27,253 nt of DNA from Gonapodya prolifera JEL478. Its lineage: Eukaryota; Monoblepharomycota; Monoblepharidomycetes; Monoblepharidales; Gonapodyaceae. The notes under the pieces are model-generated. The model ran no database searches. It worked only from the letters and a program-made list of their open reading frames with translations, and was not told the DNA's origin. Shown piece by piece: positions 8,644-18,102 of the stretch (position 1 is its first letter; each line of letters begins with the position of its first letter). Location: contig KQ965765.1 of the NCBI GenBank assembly GCA_001574975.1, forward strand, positions 348,599 to 375,851, given 5' to 3'. The translations under genes were made by a program, and so were the position numbers.

Positions 8644-10717
8644 TTAAGAATTGAATTGTGGCGAGGACTTGATGCGGGAGGGAGCGTGGGAGAGAGCGTG
8701 CCACTGGGTGGAGGCGTTGTTCGAGGCTCCCGCGATGTGCAACTCTCCAATCGACGTGACGGTGCAATCAAGATTCAAACACGGCTTTAACAAAATCTCT
8801 TGCGACTCAAGTACACGAGCCAACGTCAGGCCAATGAAGAAGCGAGTTGAATAGTTCTCGCACACCACTTTTGCAGTAACGCATGTCTCAACCTTTGCTT
8901 GAGCTGTCTCGGCATCCAATATGCGTCGCGGATCTTTCTGTAATCCTTCAACGTTGGAACTGCTCCCATATCCAGGAGAATGTCGATAATAGGATTTGTA
9001 CTGTTTGTAACAGTCCCGCCCATAATTCTGCAGCATCTGCGAGAGCGCTGTCGTTCCATATACAGGATCTACGGCGTTCACCAAAGCTCCACGCTCCAGC
9101 AGCAATGCCATAATGTCACCTTTGAGGTCTCGGGCAGCCCCAACGAGTGGCACCCGGGCTTCCAGTCCCGCTCCATTGCATGACCGCCGTGGTCTAAAAT
9201 GAGCCTGAGAACGTTCATGGTCTCCTCGGAGGATCGAGACGATGTCCGGCCTTCCTTAATGTCATATTCGCATATATGAGTCGAAACCAGGTACACAGGT
9301 GTCATATTGTTCATATCCAGTGCATTGGGATTGGCACCACTCTGCAGCAGTGCCCTTACCAGAGCCAGTTTGGTGGATGCTCGCGTCCAACTGCGTAGTG
9401 TAACGGTGTGAGACCTTTCGAATCTTGCATATTTGCGTCCACACCATATTCAACGAGGAGTGACAACATATTGAGGACTGGTAAGCGCACCGTCGCCCCG
9501 TGAAGTCGAGACAACATTTCGAACAAGAGCGTGCAGAGGAGTACAGCCTCCTACTGCTTGAACATTCACCCGTGCACCAGATTTCAGAAGAAGCCTTGCA
9601 AGTGCCATTAATTTGTGCTTGGAAGGTCGGCCGAGACACTTCTCCACCACTCGATATAACGCTGTTCTACCAGACTGATCGCGAGCATCAATATCAGCCC
9701 CGTGCTGGAGGAGAAACTTCATATCGATTTCGGACCAAGTCACCATTAAAGGTGTTGAACCGGGGGCAAAAGGGGGTCTGGTTGGGGTGGAACATAATTG
9801 ATCTTCGCGCCCTTTCCTAGCAGGAATTGAATCAATTCGGTGGTATCCGCTTCCCCATTGGAATACGTGTTGTTGATGGCGATCAACATCGCAACGGAGA
9901 GTTCGTCCACCGTGAACTGCAATCTGCCATATTCCATAAGTGCCTTGAAAATCTCTACGTTTCTGCCACATGCAGCTCCAAAGAGAACATCAGTTCTCTC
10001 CGAGTCCAAACCCCGATGTAGAAGTGCGTCAACAATGGAGAGTGCTCCTCCGTGCAAAGCGGCGACGAGGGCATCCGCCCAAGCAGCACGCTTTCGCCCG
10101 CCCCAAGGGATGAACATTGTCCAAACATCCCCAATTATAACCCTTAATCGACGGGAAGCCAGGTCGCGGTCCATGAGAAATCCTAGCAGCTCTCCTGCAT
10201 CATTTCTGAATATCCTTCGTACCGACTCCGGATTTCGGTCAACATATATGTCAGGGTGAGGTGAAATTCGGAGGCGATCCATGTTTTGCTTAACCACGTG
10301 AAGTTCCAACAGCTTTGAAAGCGACTGAATCGGGGCTACCGTAGCACGATTGATTTCACATTTGGCAGCTCGAATCGCGGGAGGTGTGTGAGGAGCCCCG
10401 AGCCCAGCAGAAACTTGACGTTGGTAGGCGATCACGCGTGCAGCAACTGACGAAGGTTCTCCCAAAATTGTGCAGAGGTCTCTGCAGAGTGCTTCTGTCG
10501 GGAGTCCAAGCGGAAAGTACACCCAGTACCGGGACAGCTCAAGGAGAACGGGTAGAGGGATGTTCAAGAGCTTGTTCCGCTCATTTTTGCGCGAGGGAGA
10601 GACGTGGGCGCTCAGCATCGCCGGTTTCTCAAGAGATCGGAGCAGGTTGTCCCCTGAATGAGCTGGGCCGCCGACCGCGGCTGGGTTCAGACCTGTCAAC
10701 AAAAGACGAATCCTCAT
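8644..10717 (-). pseudogene. Ankyrin-repeat protein gene with about five frameshifts
   Basis: The longest open part (10717 down to 9746) has an N-terminal helix-rich region, LNIPLPVLLELSRYW, that is weakly F-box-like. Ankyrin repeats follow (LIQFLLGKGAKIN; then FLLQHGADIDARDQSGRTALY, ARLLLKSGARVNVQAVGGCTPLHAL, LLVEYGVDAN, RALLQSGANPNALD, ALLLERGALVNAVD, ILLDMGAVPTL). Following the repeats requires frame changes near 9762-9776, 9479-9483, 9385-9391, 9153-9157 and 9002-9006. Several fall in short homopolymers and each is repaired by a single base. Introns do not explain them because repeats run straight through. The start may be the ATG at 10618, since a TATA-like site lies only 10 bp above 10717. 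Ankyrin proteins bind other proteins. The break could be true decay or base-calling error. Confidence 0.8.
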
Positions 10718-10726
10718 CAAGTCTCT

Positions 10727-10733
10727 TTATATT
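10727..10733 (-). promoter_or_regulatory. TATA-like element for the ankyrin gene
   Basis: On the - strand the sequence reads GAATATAAAGA, with the core at 10727-10733. Transcription would then start near 10700, downstream of the first ATG at 10717, which favours the ATG at 10618. Confidence 0.35.
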
Positions 10734-11073
10734 CATATCACTCTCCCTACCCTTTACGCATTGCCAAGCTAATCTAGTAACCGTCACATTCCAGATAATA
10801 CTTCTGTTCACAATGCAGTTGCCCACTTCTACGTATCTACATTTTATCGCGGAAAAGCACTCTTAAGAACTTGATACGCTTAAGTATGATGGAAGCGGAG
10901 CTGAAATGCATGTATCTTGACGCCTGGCAATGGTATCCAGGTTCTGGCCGGCGAGAAAAGCGCCGGTCGGGATAATCCAACTCGTCCATCGTCTCCGACC
11001 GATAACGTCACGTCCGTCTCCCCACAGCGTTCCATCCCAGCTAACCTGGAGCTCACTTTACGCACCCATCGAG
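10734..11073. other. Intergenic region between PAQR gene and ankyrin pseudogene
   Basis: This is the 3' flank of the PAQR gene and the upstream region of the ankyrin gene, both on the - strand. I see no further gene or RNA. Confidence 0.5.
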
Positions 11074-12941
11074 TCACCGCGCCGAGCATGTCGCAAGCCC
11101 CTCCCACACCTCGCCGTTCACCATGATCGCCCCACCATGCCACCACCTCGCAGCCGCAATCGCGCCCTGCCAATGCGTGAGCGCGGCGGCGAGGACGAGC
11201 ATGTGGAACAATTGGTGCGAGTGCAGCCAGTACTTTTTGGGCGGGCGGCGGGGAAGTGATCAGGTACGGCGTGAGAGTTATTGGTGGCAGTTGAGAAGAG
11301 AAACAACCGCCGCCCAGACTCACGTCAAATAGCCCAGGCCAGTGCGATTCCGGCCACCGCACGGCGTACAGCACCGCGCCCGTGAAGTAGAGCGCCCCCA
11401 TGACGAGGAGGTACCCGAGTGATCCGGCGAGGAGGGCGTACTCGAGCTGGTTGGTGTGGTGTGCGGGTGGTTGTGTGGTTAGAAGAGGATTAGAGAAAGA
11501 AGAAAGAGGCAAAAGAAGACGGTGATCTTGCCAACGCACCCCGTACAGAATAACAACGTGGAACACGGGAATAACTCCCGCGAGCGCCAGCATGACGAAG
11601 AGCGACGCGCGGAAGGCGGCGAAGTGGGGTGCGGAGAAGCGTGGGTTTACTGTGACGAAGAGCTTTTGCGAGTGCGTTATGCATCGGGAAGCAGTGGGAA
11701 GGTCCGAGAGGGAATCCTACAGCGAGCAAACCAAGTACTGTTTGTAATCCCAGATAGATGTGCGCGGTTTGGGGGGCGCAGAAGAAGGCATAGTGGAGGG
11801 CGGGGGCGAATGATCCGACTGGGAGTGTGGCAATTGACGGTGTTGGGGTCTAAGTGTCAGGTGGGGAAGGCGGTGAAGAGGGAACAGGGGAACGTACCGA
11901 TGAGGAGGATGATGCCTGCGTAGTCCATACGGACGTATGTGAGGGCCAACTGGTTGGGTTTTCCGATGAGTATTTGATCCGGTGCAATTGAATAATGACT
12001 TGAGCAAAGCCACGGCACCCACCTTCTCAGACGTGCACCACAGTGTATGATACGTCGCGCTCAGGGCCAAGCACACGACCGCCGTGGCCAAGAACGGCGC
12101 GATCATCAACCCATCCCTCGTGAGCTCGAGGCCCCCCACGGCGTCCTTGATGATGCCGGGCAACAGGTAGGAATACGTGAGCGGGGTGATGACGAAGAGG
12201 AAGGCGATGCAACCGAGGAGATGAGACCAGATGTTGCCGGTTTCGTTGTGGATGTGGAAGAGGGTGAGGAAGGAGTGGTAGTGCGAGTTGGTGGGGCGGC
12301 GGTATCTGACGATGACAGCGTGGACAGTAAGTGGCACAACCTAAGTACCCGCTGACTCGACTCCTCTTCCACCATTCGAAATTCAGGCAAGTGGCTTTTA
12401 CTCACCCAGACAGTATGAAATAGTTATCCTGCATCCACTTGGGCACTTCCCAGAAATGAGTCGTGAGCTTATCTTCCCCCGAAGGAGCCCATAGGGGCGA
12501 GTGGTACACTAATGGGTAGGCGGGCTCCTTCAAGTGCGGTGGCAGGTGGACTTCCTGATGTGTGCAAGTGAAGGCAGGGGGGAGTTTGATGGGTGTTCGT
12601 CCAGGACCTGGACCGTTTGCCGAATCGCCGGCGTCCCCGGATTCTGCCTTTTGGTTAGGTTCAAACTCCGGTTCAAGCTCGTCGGGATCTGCGTGGCTCC
12701 ACAGAGACGCGTGCGATAATTTCCGGTCTCTCGTCTTGGCATCATCTCTCTGCCTGTGACCTTCGGCCGACTTTCGTTTCCGATACTCAGAGACCTGCGA
12801 TGGCGATAGAGTCGACGATGCGACCACCGTGGCCGTGAAAGTATGGCACGAGTGCTCGTTGGTTGGGCCGTGATCATAACTAGAATGGGAGCCCCGTCGA
12901 GTCATGAGCTCCTGCTCCTGTCCGTTTGTCGAAATGGGCAT
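11074..12941 (-). CDS. PAQR / Izh (AdipoR-like, hemolysin III superfamily) membrane protein, 457 aa
   Basis: Seven exons, all with GT-AG junctions and matching phases: 12941-12406, 12305-12023, 11949-11898, 11818-11721, 11662-11540, 11446-11324 and 11232-11074. The family comprises seven-TM proteins with a buried metal site, hydrolase-like in the CREST superfamily; yeast Izh relatives affect zinc and sterol balance. Family marks are DNYFILSGYRRP before TM1, HNETGNIWSHLLG (198-210), the Ser/His of SATYH (S261, H265), the Asp of RMDYAGI (D282) and HSHQLFH (409-415). The metal ligands and the conserved Asp are therefore present and the protein should be functional. Residues 1 to about 140 are a hydrophilic, charged N-terminal extension, longer than in small family members. 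The start is the ATG at 12941; an in-frame ATG at 12905 is the alternative. It is divergent from the LRR-mucin gene. Confidence 0.93.
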
Positions 12942-14079
12942 GGCTCCCGGTGGGTATCAAGGTGAAAGATCTACAGGCAATCGCGTTTCCGCTACTGGCG
13001 CTAGGAACCGGGCGTGCGAAAGAAGGAAAGAATCGCCGGTGGATATCACCCGGTTTTTGGGGGGGGTGCTGTGGTCCGACCTCCCATGCTCCCACGTGCT
13101 CGAGCCCCAACAGAGCAACTCGGCAGCTGAAAATGATGCACGCTGGGAAGGTTTGAAGACTGCCTCCGGTACTTGGAAGCTCACTGTTAATTCGGTTCGC
13201 AGTCACGCGAAACGTGAACAATGACAGGAGCATGTTGCTCCACTGTTCTTCCATGGCAATCGGATTATGTGGGACGCGCGTTCGTTGCAAAGTTGGAGGC
13301 TGGGCTTTTATTTCAACATGGCCTCTCTTGGTAAGCGTTCCAGAACGTTTCATTGCATGGACGAAAACACATAAAACTAGAGCAGACGCTGACGGAAGAT
13401 AGCTGCACCAGTGAATTATCTCTCAGCGAGTATGTATTAGACAACTATTAGTAAACGGAGGCGTCCTGACGTGGCGCATGTTATATTTAGAGTCTCATAT
13501 ATCGAGAGAAACAATGGAACCGTTCGCAGACGAAGCGCATGATTTGAATAGACTTTCGTGGAGAAGGAATTCGCCTCTCAGTCAGTAACAGTAAATGCGT
13601 AATAAAATTTGCGTATTTTCGCGGAATCCTCTCATTGAAGGATAGTGACCACAGCGCCACGTTTTCCAATCCTATTCTCGGCGTCGTGTTTCAATTATAA
13701 GCAAGGAAACTGTGACAGGAAATTTAGGTCGCGCGAACTCTCAGGGGTAAAGGCGGTGATCGCGAAATTAGGCGGGGATCGGTGCAGAAGGCGTTCCGTT
13801 CTCCGAACTGTTCCACCCCTACAATTTTCTTCAACCCTCGCCCAATCCAACTCGATTCCTCAAATCCATCTCCCGTGGACGCGACCCGCATCGATCCACT
13901 CAACCCGCGGCAGTGGAGAGTCAAGAGGAGTGCACTTTCTTCTCGCGCGCCAAGGTGCCGCCACACTTCCACAAACCTCACATCCCCACAATGCGCAGTC
14001 GAAACTCTAACACGTTCCTCCCACATCCAACAGAACTTCTTTTTTCACGTACGCATTCTTCGCTTAACAGCCAGCGGGA
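12942..14079. other. Shared divergent intergenic region
   Basis: These 1,138 bp lie between two divergent starts (PAQR on -, LRR-mucin on +) and should hold both promoters and 5' UTRs. The frames inside are short and I recognise none. A pyrimidine-rich run precedes the + strand start. I see no convincing RNA gene. Confidence 0.5.
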
Positions 14080-17000
14080 ATGGTCTCGTCTCTCCTCAAA
14101 CTCGCGGTCGGGGCTCTCGCTGCAACGATTCTCGGCCCGACCAGACAAGCATCCGCGCAATACGTCAGCTGCCCCTCCGGCGTCACATATAGCACAGATT
14201 GCGCACCACTGTATAGTTACCTGAACCCGATGTTCGCCAACATCGCTCCCGTCACCGCGCAGTGCTGTTGTGGCGCAACTTGGAGCGGGGGTAATGGCCA
14301 ATCACACGTCACGTGCGACAGCAATGGCAGCGTCACGGAGCTCGTTCTCGATGGGCAGACAGCTTCCAGGTAAATGACGCATTGCTTTCGCGTGGATTGT
14401 ACTGGATCATAAAAGTATTTGCAACATTCGTACATCCAGTGGGGCAACGATGCCTGCCAACTTCGACAACCTCCAATCCCTCCTCATTCTCACAATCACC
14501 AATTCAGGTATCGGAGGTGCTGTTCCGGACATCAGCAATCGCAACATTCAGCAGCTCGACGTGAGGTATGTCACCCTTCCGATTGGAACTACTGCTTCAT
14601 TCGACCGACGTGACACGGATGTTACCTCAGTGGAAATGATCTCCGAACATTCGCGAACCCTTCTTTGCATTCGCTTGTGACATGCCTGAAAGTACAGTGA
14701 GTTCGCGGTCCTGTTCCGCCGACAACGAATGTGCATTCCACGTCGCTGATGCCTCCTACCTTCTTTAGAAACAACCCACTTCTCAGCGGACCGCTGCCAT
14801 CAATAATTCCCTCGCTGCGGTATCTCCAAGCTCTCATGGTCTCGTGAGTTCTGAACACCCTCTTACCGCGCACGCGACATTACATTGACAGTTCGCAATT
14901 ACAGCAACACCTTGATCACAGACCCGAGCACGTACTCCAGCGATCCCTACCCCGACATCAGCAAAAGCGCCATCTACGCCAGTGGGAACTTCGATCTCAA
15001 TACATTCGAGGGCCAGTGCTCGGGCCTGTCAGGAAAGATCGACAACAAAATCCAGTCGACCGTCTCGCAGTGCACCGTTTACTCCGAGGCGTGCCCCCGA
15101 AGCGTGTGGTATTGTGATGTGAATGCCGTGCCGGTTAATTGTCGCGGTTCAGTGCCGCGTGGGTCGGATGCACAATGCGGAAGGACAACGACCTTTTCGA
15201 CGACGACGACGTGAGTTAAACCGACGTGACGACCCGTTTCCTCAAAATTCTGATCAGTATTTGCATTTGTCTTTCCCTCTTTCACATGCAGAGCATTCAC
15301 CTCAACGAAGTGAGTCCATTCGGAGTTCGCGGATCCAACCTTGTTGCACATATTAAAATTTGGACGGCAAATCGCAGGACCACAAGCACCACAACCGCCA
15401 CCCGTACTACCAGTAGCACCACGGCGACGCCAACGACCACGGGGACGACGACCAAGACACAGACATCGTCCACGACCTCGTGAGTTCATGATGAATGAAA
15501 TTGTAGCACATCCCAGGTGTTAACAGCTCGGCCGTCGAACTCGACTCTGCAGGTTCACGCTTACAACGACTGGTACGACCACGTGAGTAAACATACAGAA
15601 GTCAAGGAAGGTTTCGTATTTTCCTACCAATTTTAACATTCACACGCCGAAACACAGGGCTACCCCCACAACCACGCAAACCACGCAAACCACATCTACA
15701 ACGTCGTACACGTGAGTTGGGCCCCTTCGTTTTCATTGCCCACGAGACGTGGCGTGACCAACCGGCGACCTCCACCTCCCTCAGTTCATCGACCACTCTG
15801 ACGACTTCAACGACCTCCCAGACCACCAGCTCGACCACGTCGCAAACGTCGTCTACCACAACGTGAGTAAAGACACAGTCCCATTCATAGAATTGAGTTC
15901 AGCGAGCGAAACGTGCCAAGGTTTAAAAGGTTGCGGGTGGAACAGAGTTTGCGAGCAAGTTAACCCGGGTATGGGGACTGACAGAGGCTTCACGAGTGGA
16001 GAGCAGTCCGAGTGGAGCGAGCACACCGAGCCCCAAACGCGGAGCGCCGACCGAGGAGTCCGCCAGACGCGAATGTACTGCGAAGCGGATTACTCTTCGC
16101 AGAGAGAGACGTCTGCTGCAGCCAAACAAGCCAGCCCGAAGCGCGAGGTGCCAGTGTGGAGTGCATATTCCTGCCGGAGGTGAATCACCGGGAAGCGGAT
16201 GACTCATAGGGGAGCGAGGCCGAGGCTGGAAGCACTGACAGATGCTGACCGCCGGAGGCGAATGATCCCACGCGGAGCGTGTATCGATGCCTAAGCGGGA
16301 GGTCAAGGGTCTTATACGACTCGCGTCGGAACTGGACTGGGTCATCACTATCTCCACATGCACCCACGCCTGACATCACGATTCTTTATCCAGGCTGAGC
16401 ACAACCACCGCAACAACCACACAAACGACATCAACAACGACTGGAACCACCACAACGTCGTTCACGCGGTCGACAACCACAACCGTAACATTCACGCCGT
16501 CGACCACAACCTCGGCTACCCGCACCACGTCAGCCACGGCTACCCGCACAACGACGGCTACGGCCACTCTCACTACGACGGCGACGGCCACCGCCACCCA
16601 AACGGCCACCCAAACGTGAGAATTGATAGGTTTACCCTCCGAGTATCGTTGCTCACCAATTTCATCATCAGAGCAACGGCCGCGCAACCTGCAACGACCG
16701 CCGTCATTATTCCTGTTGTAGTTCCCACAACTACTGTTCCTCCACCCGTCGTCGCTACGACGCCTCCGGCAATACCGGCAGACCTTGTGGTGACCACAGT
16801 TCGAGGTAGGCGCGTGCGCTCTGCTTCGTCCGCGACCATGGACGCAATAATTGATGCTTTCTGTTGACTCAGCTATCCCGACGACCTCAGCTGTCCCAAC
16901 AACGACCCTTGTCCGCACCACCACTGTCGTCATTACAACTACCCAGGCCCCCGTCACGACTTCCAACTTGACAGCCAACTCGACCGTCCCCATGACCCAA

Positions 17001-17744
17001 GCGGCCGGCAGTGGCACCAATGTTCCTTTGGTGGTCGGACTTAGTGTGGGTCTCAGTGGAGCGGTCCTTGTTGCAGGCGCCAGAACATTGCTTGCGACTG
17101 GAAAGTTGGGAGGGTGGGTGTGCATTCGAGTTCGCACCGTTAATCCCATTACCTCACGCGTGTGTTTCACCCATTTCAGCCTCGCCAGTGCAGCGGCATC
17201 GGGTAGCGGAGGCGGATCAAGTGCCATGGGTGGCACTGCGGCAGGGGGAGCCAACACCGCGGGTGGAATCGCGGGGACAGCAGCACTGACCAGCGCCGGG
17301 GTGGCTACTGGCGCTGCGTCTGTGGGTCTTCTAACAGGGCTTGGTGTTGGCGGAGGTGTGGGAGGAAGTGGTGCGGCTGTGGCGATGAGCAAGACGACGG
17401 CGGGTGCCACCGCAGCAACTGCGACTGGAATGACCTCCACCGGAGCCTCGGGAGCCGGAGCCGCTTCTGGGCTTGCAAGTACCGGTATGTCCGGAGCCGG
17501 TGTAGCTGGGGGAATCGCCAGTACTGCGACGAGCGGTGGAATGGTGGCTCCGATGACAGCTACTTCGGGTATTGCGGCGGGGGCGGGCCAGTTTGCTGCT
17601 GCGACTGGTGGTGCGGCGGCAGCGGGAGGCGCGTCGGCAGCAACCCTGGGCGCCGCAGCTCCGGGGGCAATATCTGCCGCTGCATATGCACCAATAGCTG
17701 CCGCAGGAGCAGTAACAGCACCTCTTCTTGGACCATACAAATAG
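14080..17744 (+). CDS. Secreted LRR / Thr-rich stalk / single-TM protein with Gly-Ala tail, 768 aa
   Basis: Fourteen exons with GT-AG junctions and consistent phase: 14080-14369, 14440-14565, 14631-14696, 14769-14843, 14905-15210, 15292-15309, 15378-15479, 15553-15582, 15658-15711, 15785-15862, 16394-16615, 16672-16805, 16873-17113 and 17180-17744. The signal peptide covers about residues 1-26 (cleavage after ASA). A Cys-rich cap (CPSG...QCCCG...HVTCDSNG) leads into short LRRs (VTELVLDG, LQSLLILTITNSGIGG, QQLDVSGNDLRTF, NNPLLSGPLPS). A second Cys-rich module spans about 186-285. A Thr/Ser-rich mucin-like stalk spans about 285-548, with NLT and NST sites at 532 and 536. The TM is about 551-570 and a 187-residue Gly/Ala/Ser/Thr tail ends the protein. 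It is probably a cell-surface protein with an O-glycosylated stalk and possible recognition or wall-sensing role; function is inferred from architecture only. The tiny exon 6 (18 bp) and the long intron 10 are the least certain parts. Confidence 0.82.
15863..16393 (+). other. 531-bp intron 10 of the LRR-mucin gene, possible insertion
   Basis: The other introns of this gene are 56-81 bp. This one contains degenerate internal repeats: GAAGCGGATTACTC at 16082-16095 and GAAGCGGATGACTC at 16192-16205; CCGGAGGTGAAT near 16175 and CCGGAGGCGAAT near 16252; and GGAGCGAG motifs near 16014 and 16211. The composition is purine- and GC-rich and unlike the Thr-rich exons. It may be an old insertion such as a non-autonomous element. 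I found no clear terminal repeats or target-site duplication. Unrecognised extra exons cannot be excluded. Confidence 0.5.
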
Positions 17745-18102
17745 GCGTATTTTATTGGGAGAGACGACGTCGTCCTTGCATGATAAGCATTTCTAGAAAT
17801 TGGGCTCTTGCGAGCGATTTTGGATTAACCAGTGTATGTTATTATATAAAAGATGTGCACCCAGAACTCTAGTATGAGCAACCAACTTCCGGCTACCGAG
17901 AGTTAGGTGTGTGTAAAAGACTGGTGAAAAATTCTCGCGAGATTCGGCTTTGTTCACTCCAACAATACATACAAAAACGCAAACGATAAGCAGGTGACGT
18001 GGGTACCAAACATGTAAATGCCAAACTAAAAACTGCATCTTCGTGATAAGCTCCGTGAAATGCAAGTCGTCTTTTGTCAAACCACCATCATATACTTGTA
18101 AA
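17745..18102. other. 3' intergenic region between convergent genes
   Basis: The LRR-mucin gene ends at 17744 (+) and transcription-factor-like copy A ends at 18103 (-), so the genes converge and share this 358-bp AT-richer spacer for their 3' ends. I see nothing else in it. Confidence 0.55.

Noticed and set aside
15923-16363. - strand open frame of about 146 codons inside intron 10
   Set aside because: No domain, mostly low-complexity Ser/Arg/Leu, and it lies in a likely inserted, repeat-containing intron.
16376-17740. Long - strand open frame of about 450 codons
   Set aside because: It is the antisense shadow of the Thr- and Gly/Ala-rich exons; it is low complexity and lies opposite a well-supported spliced gene.
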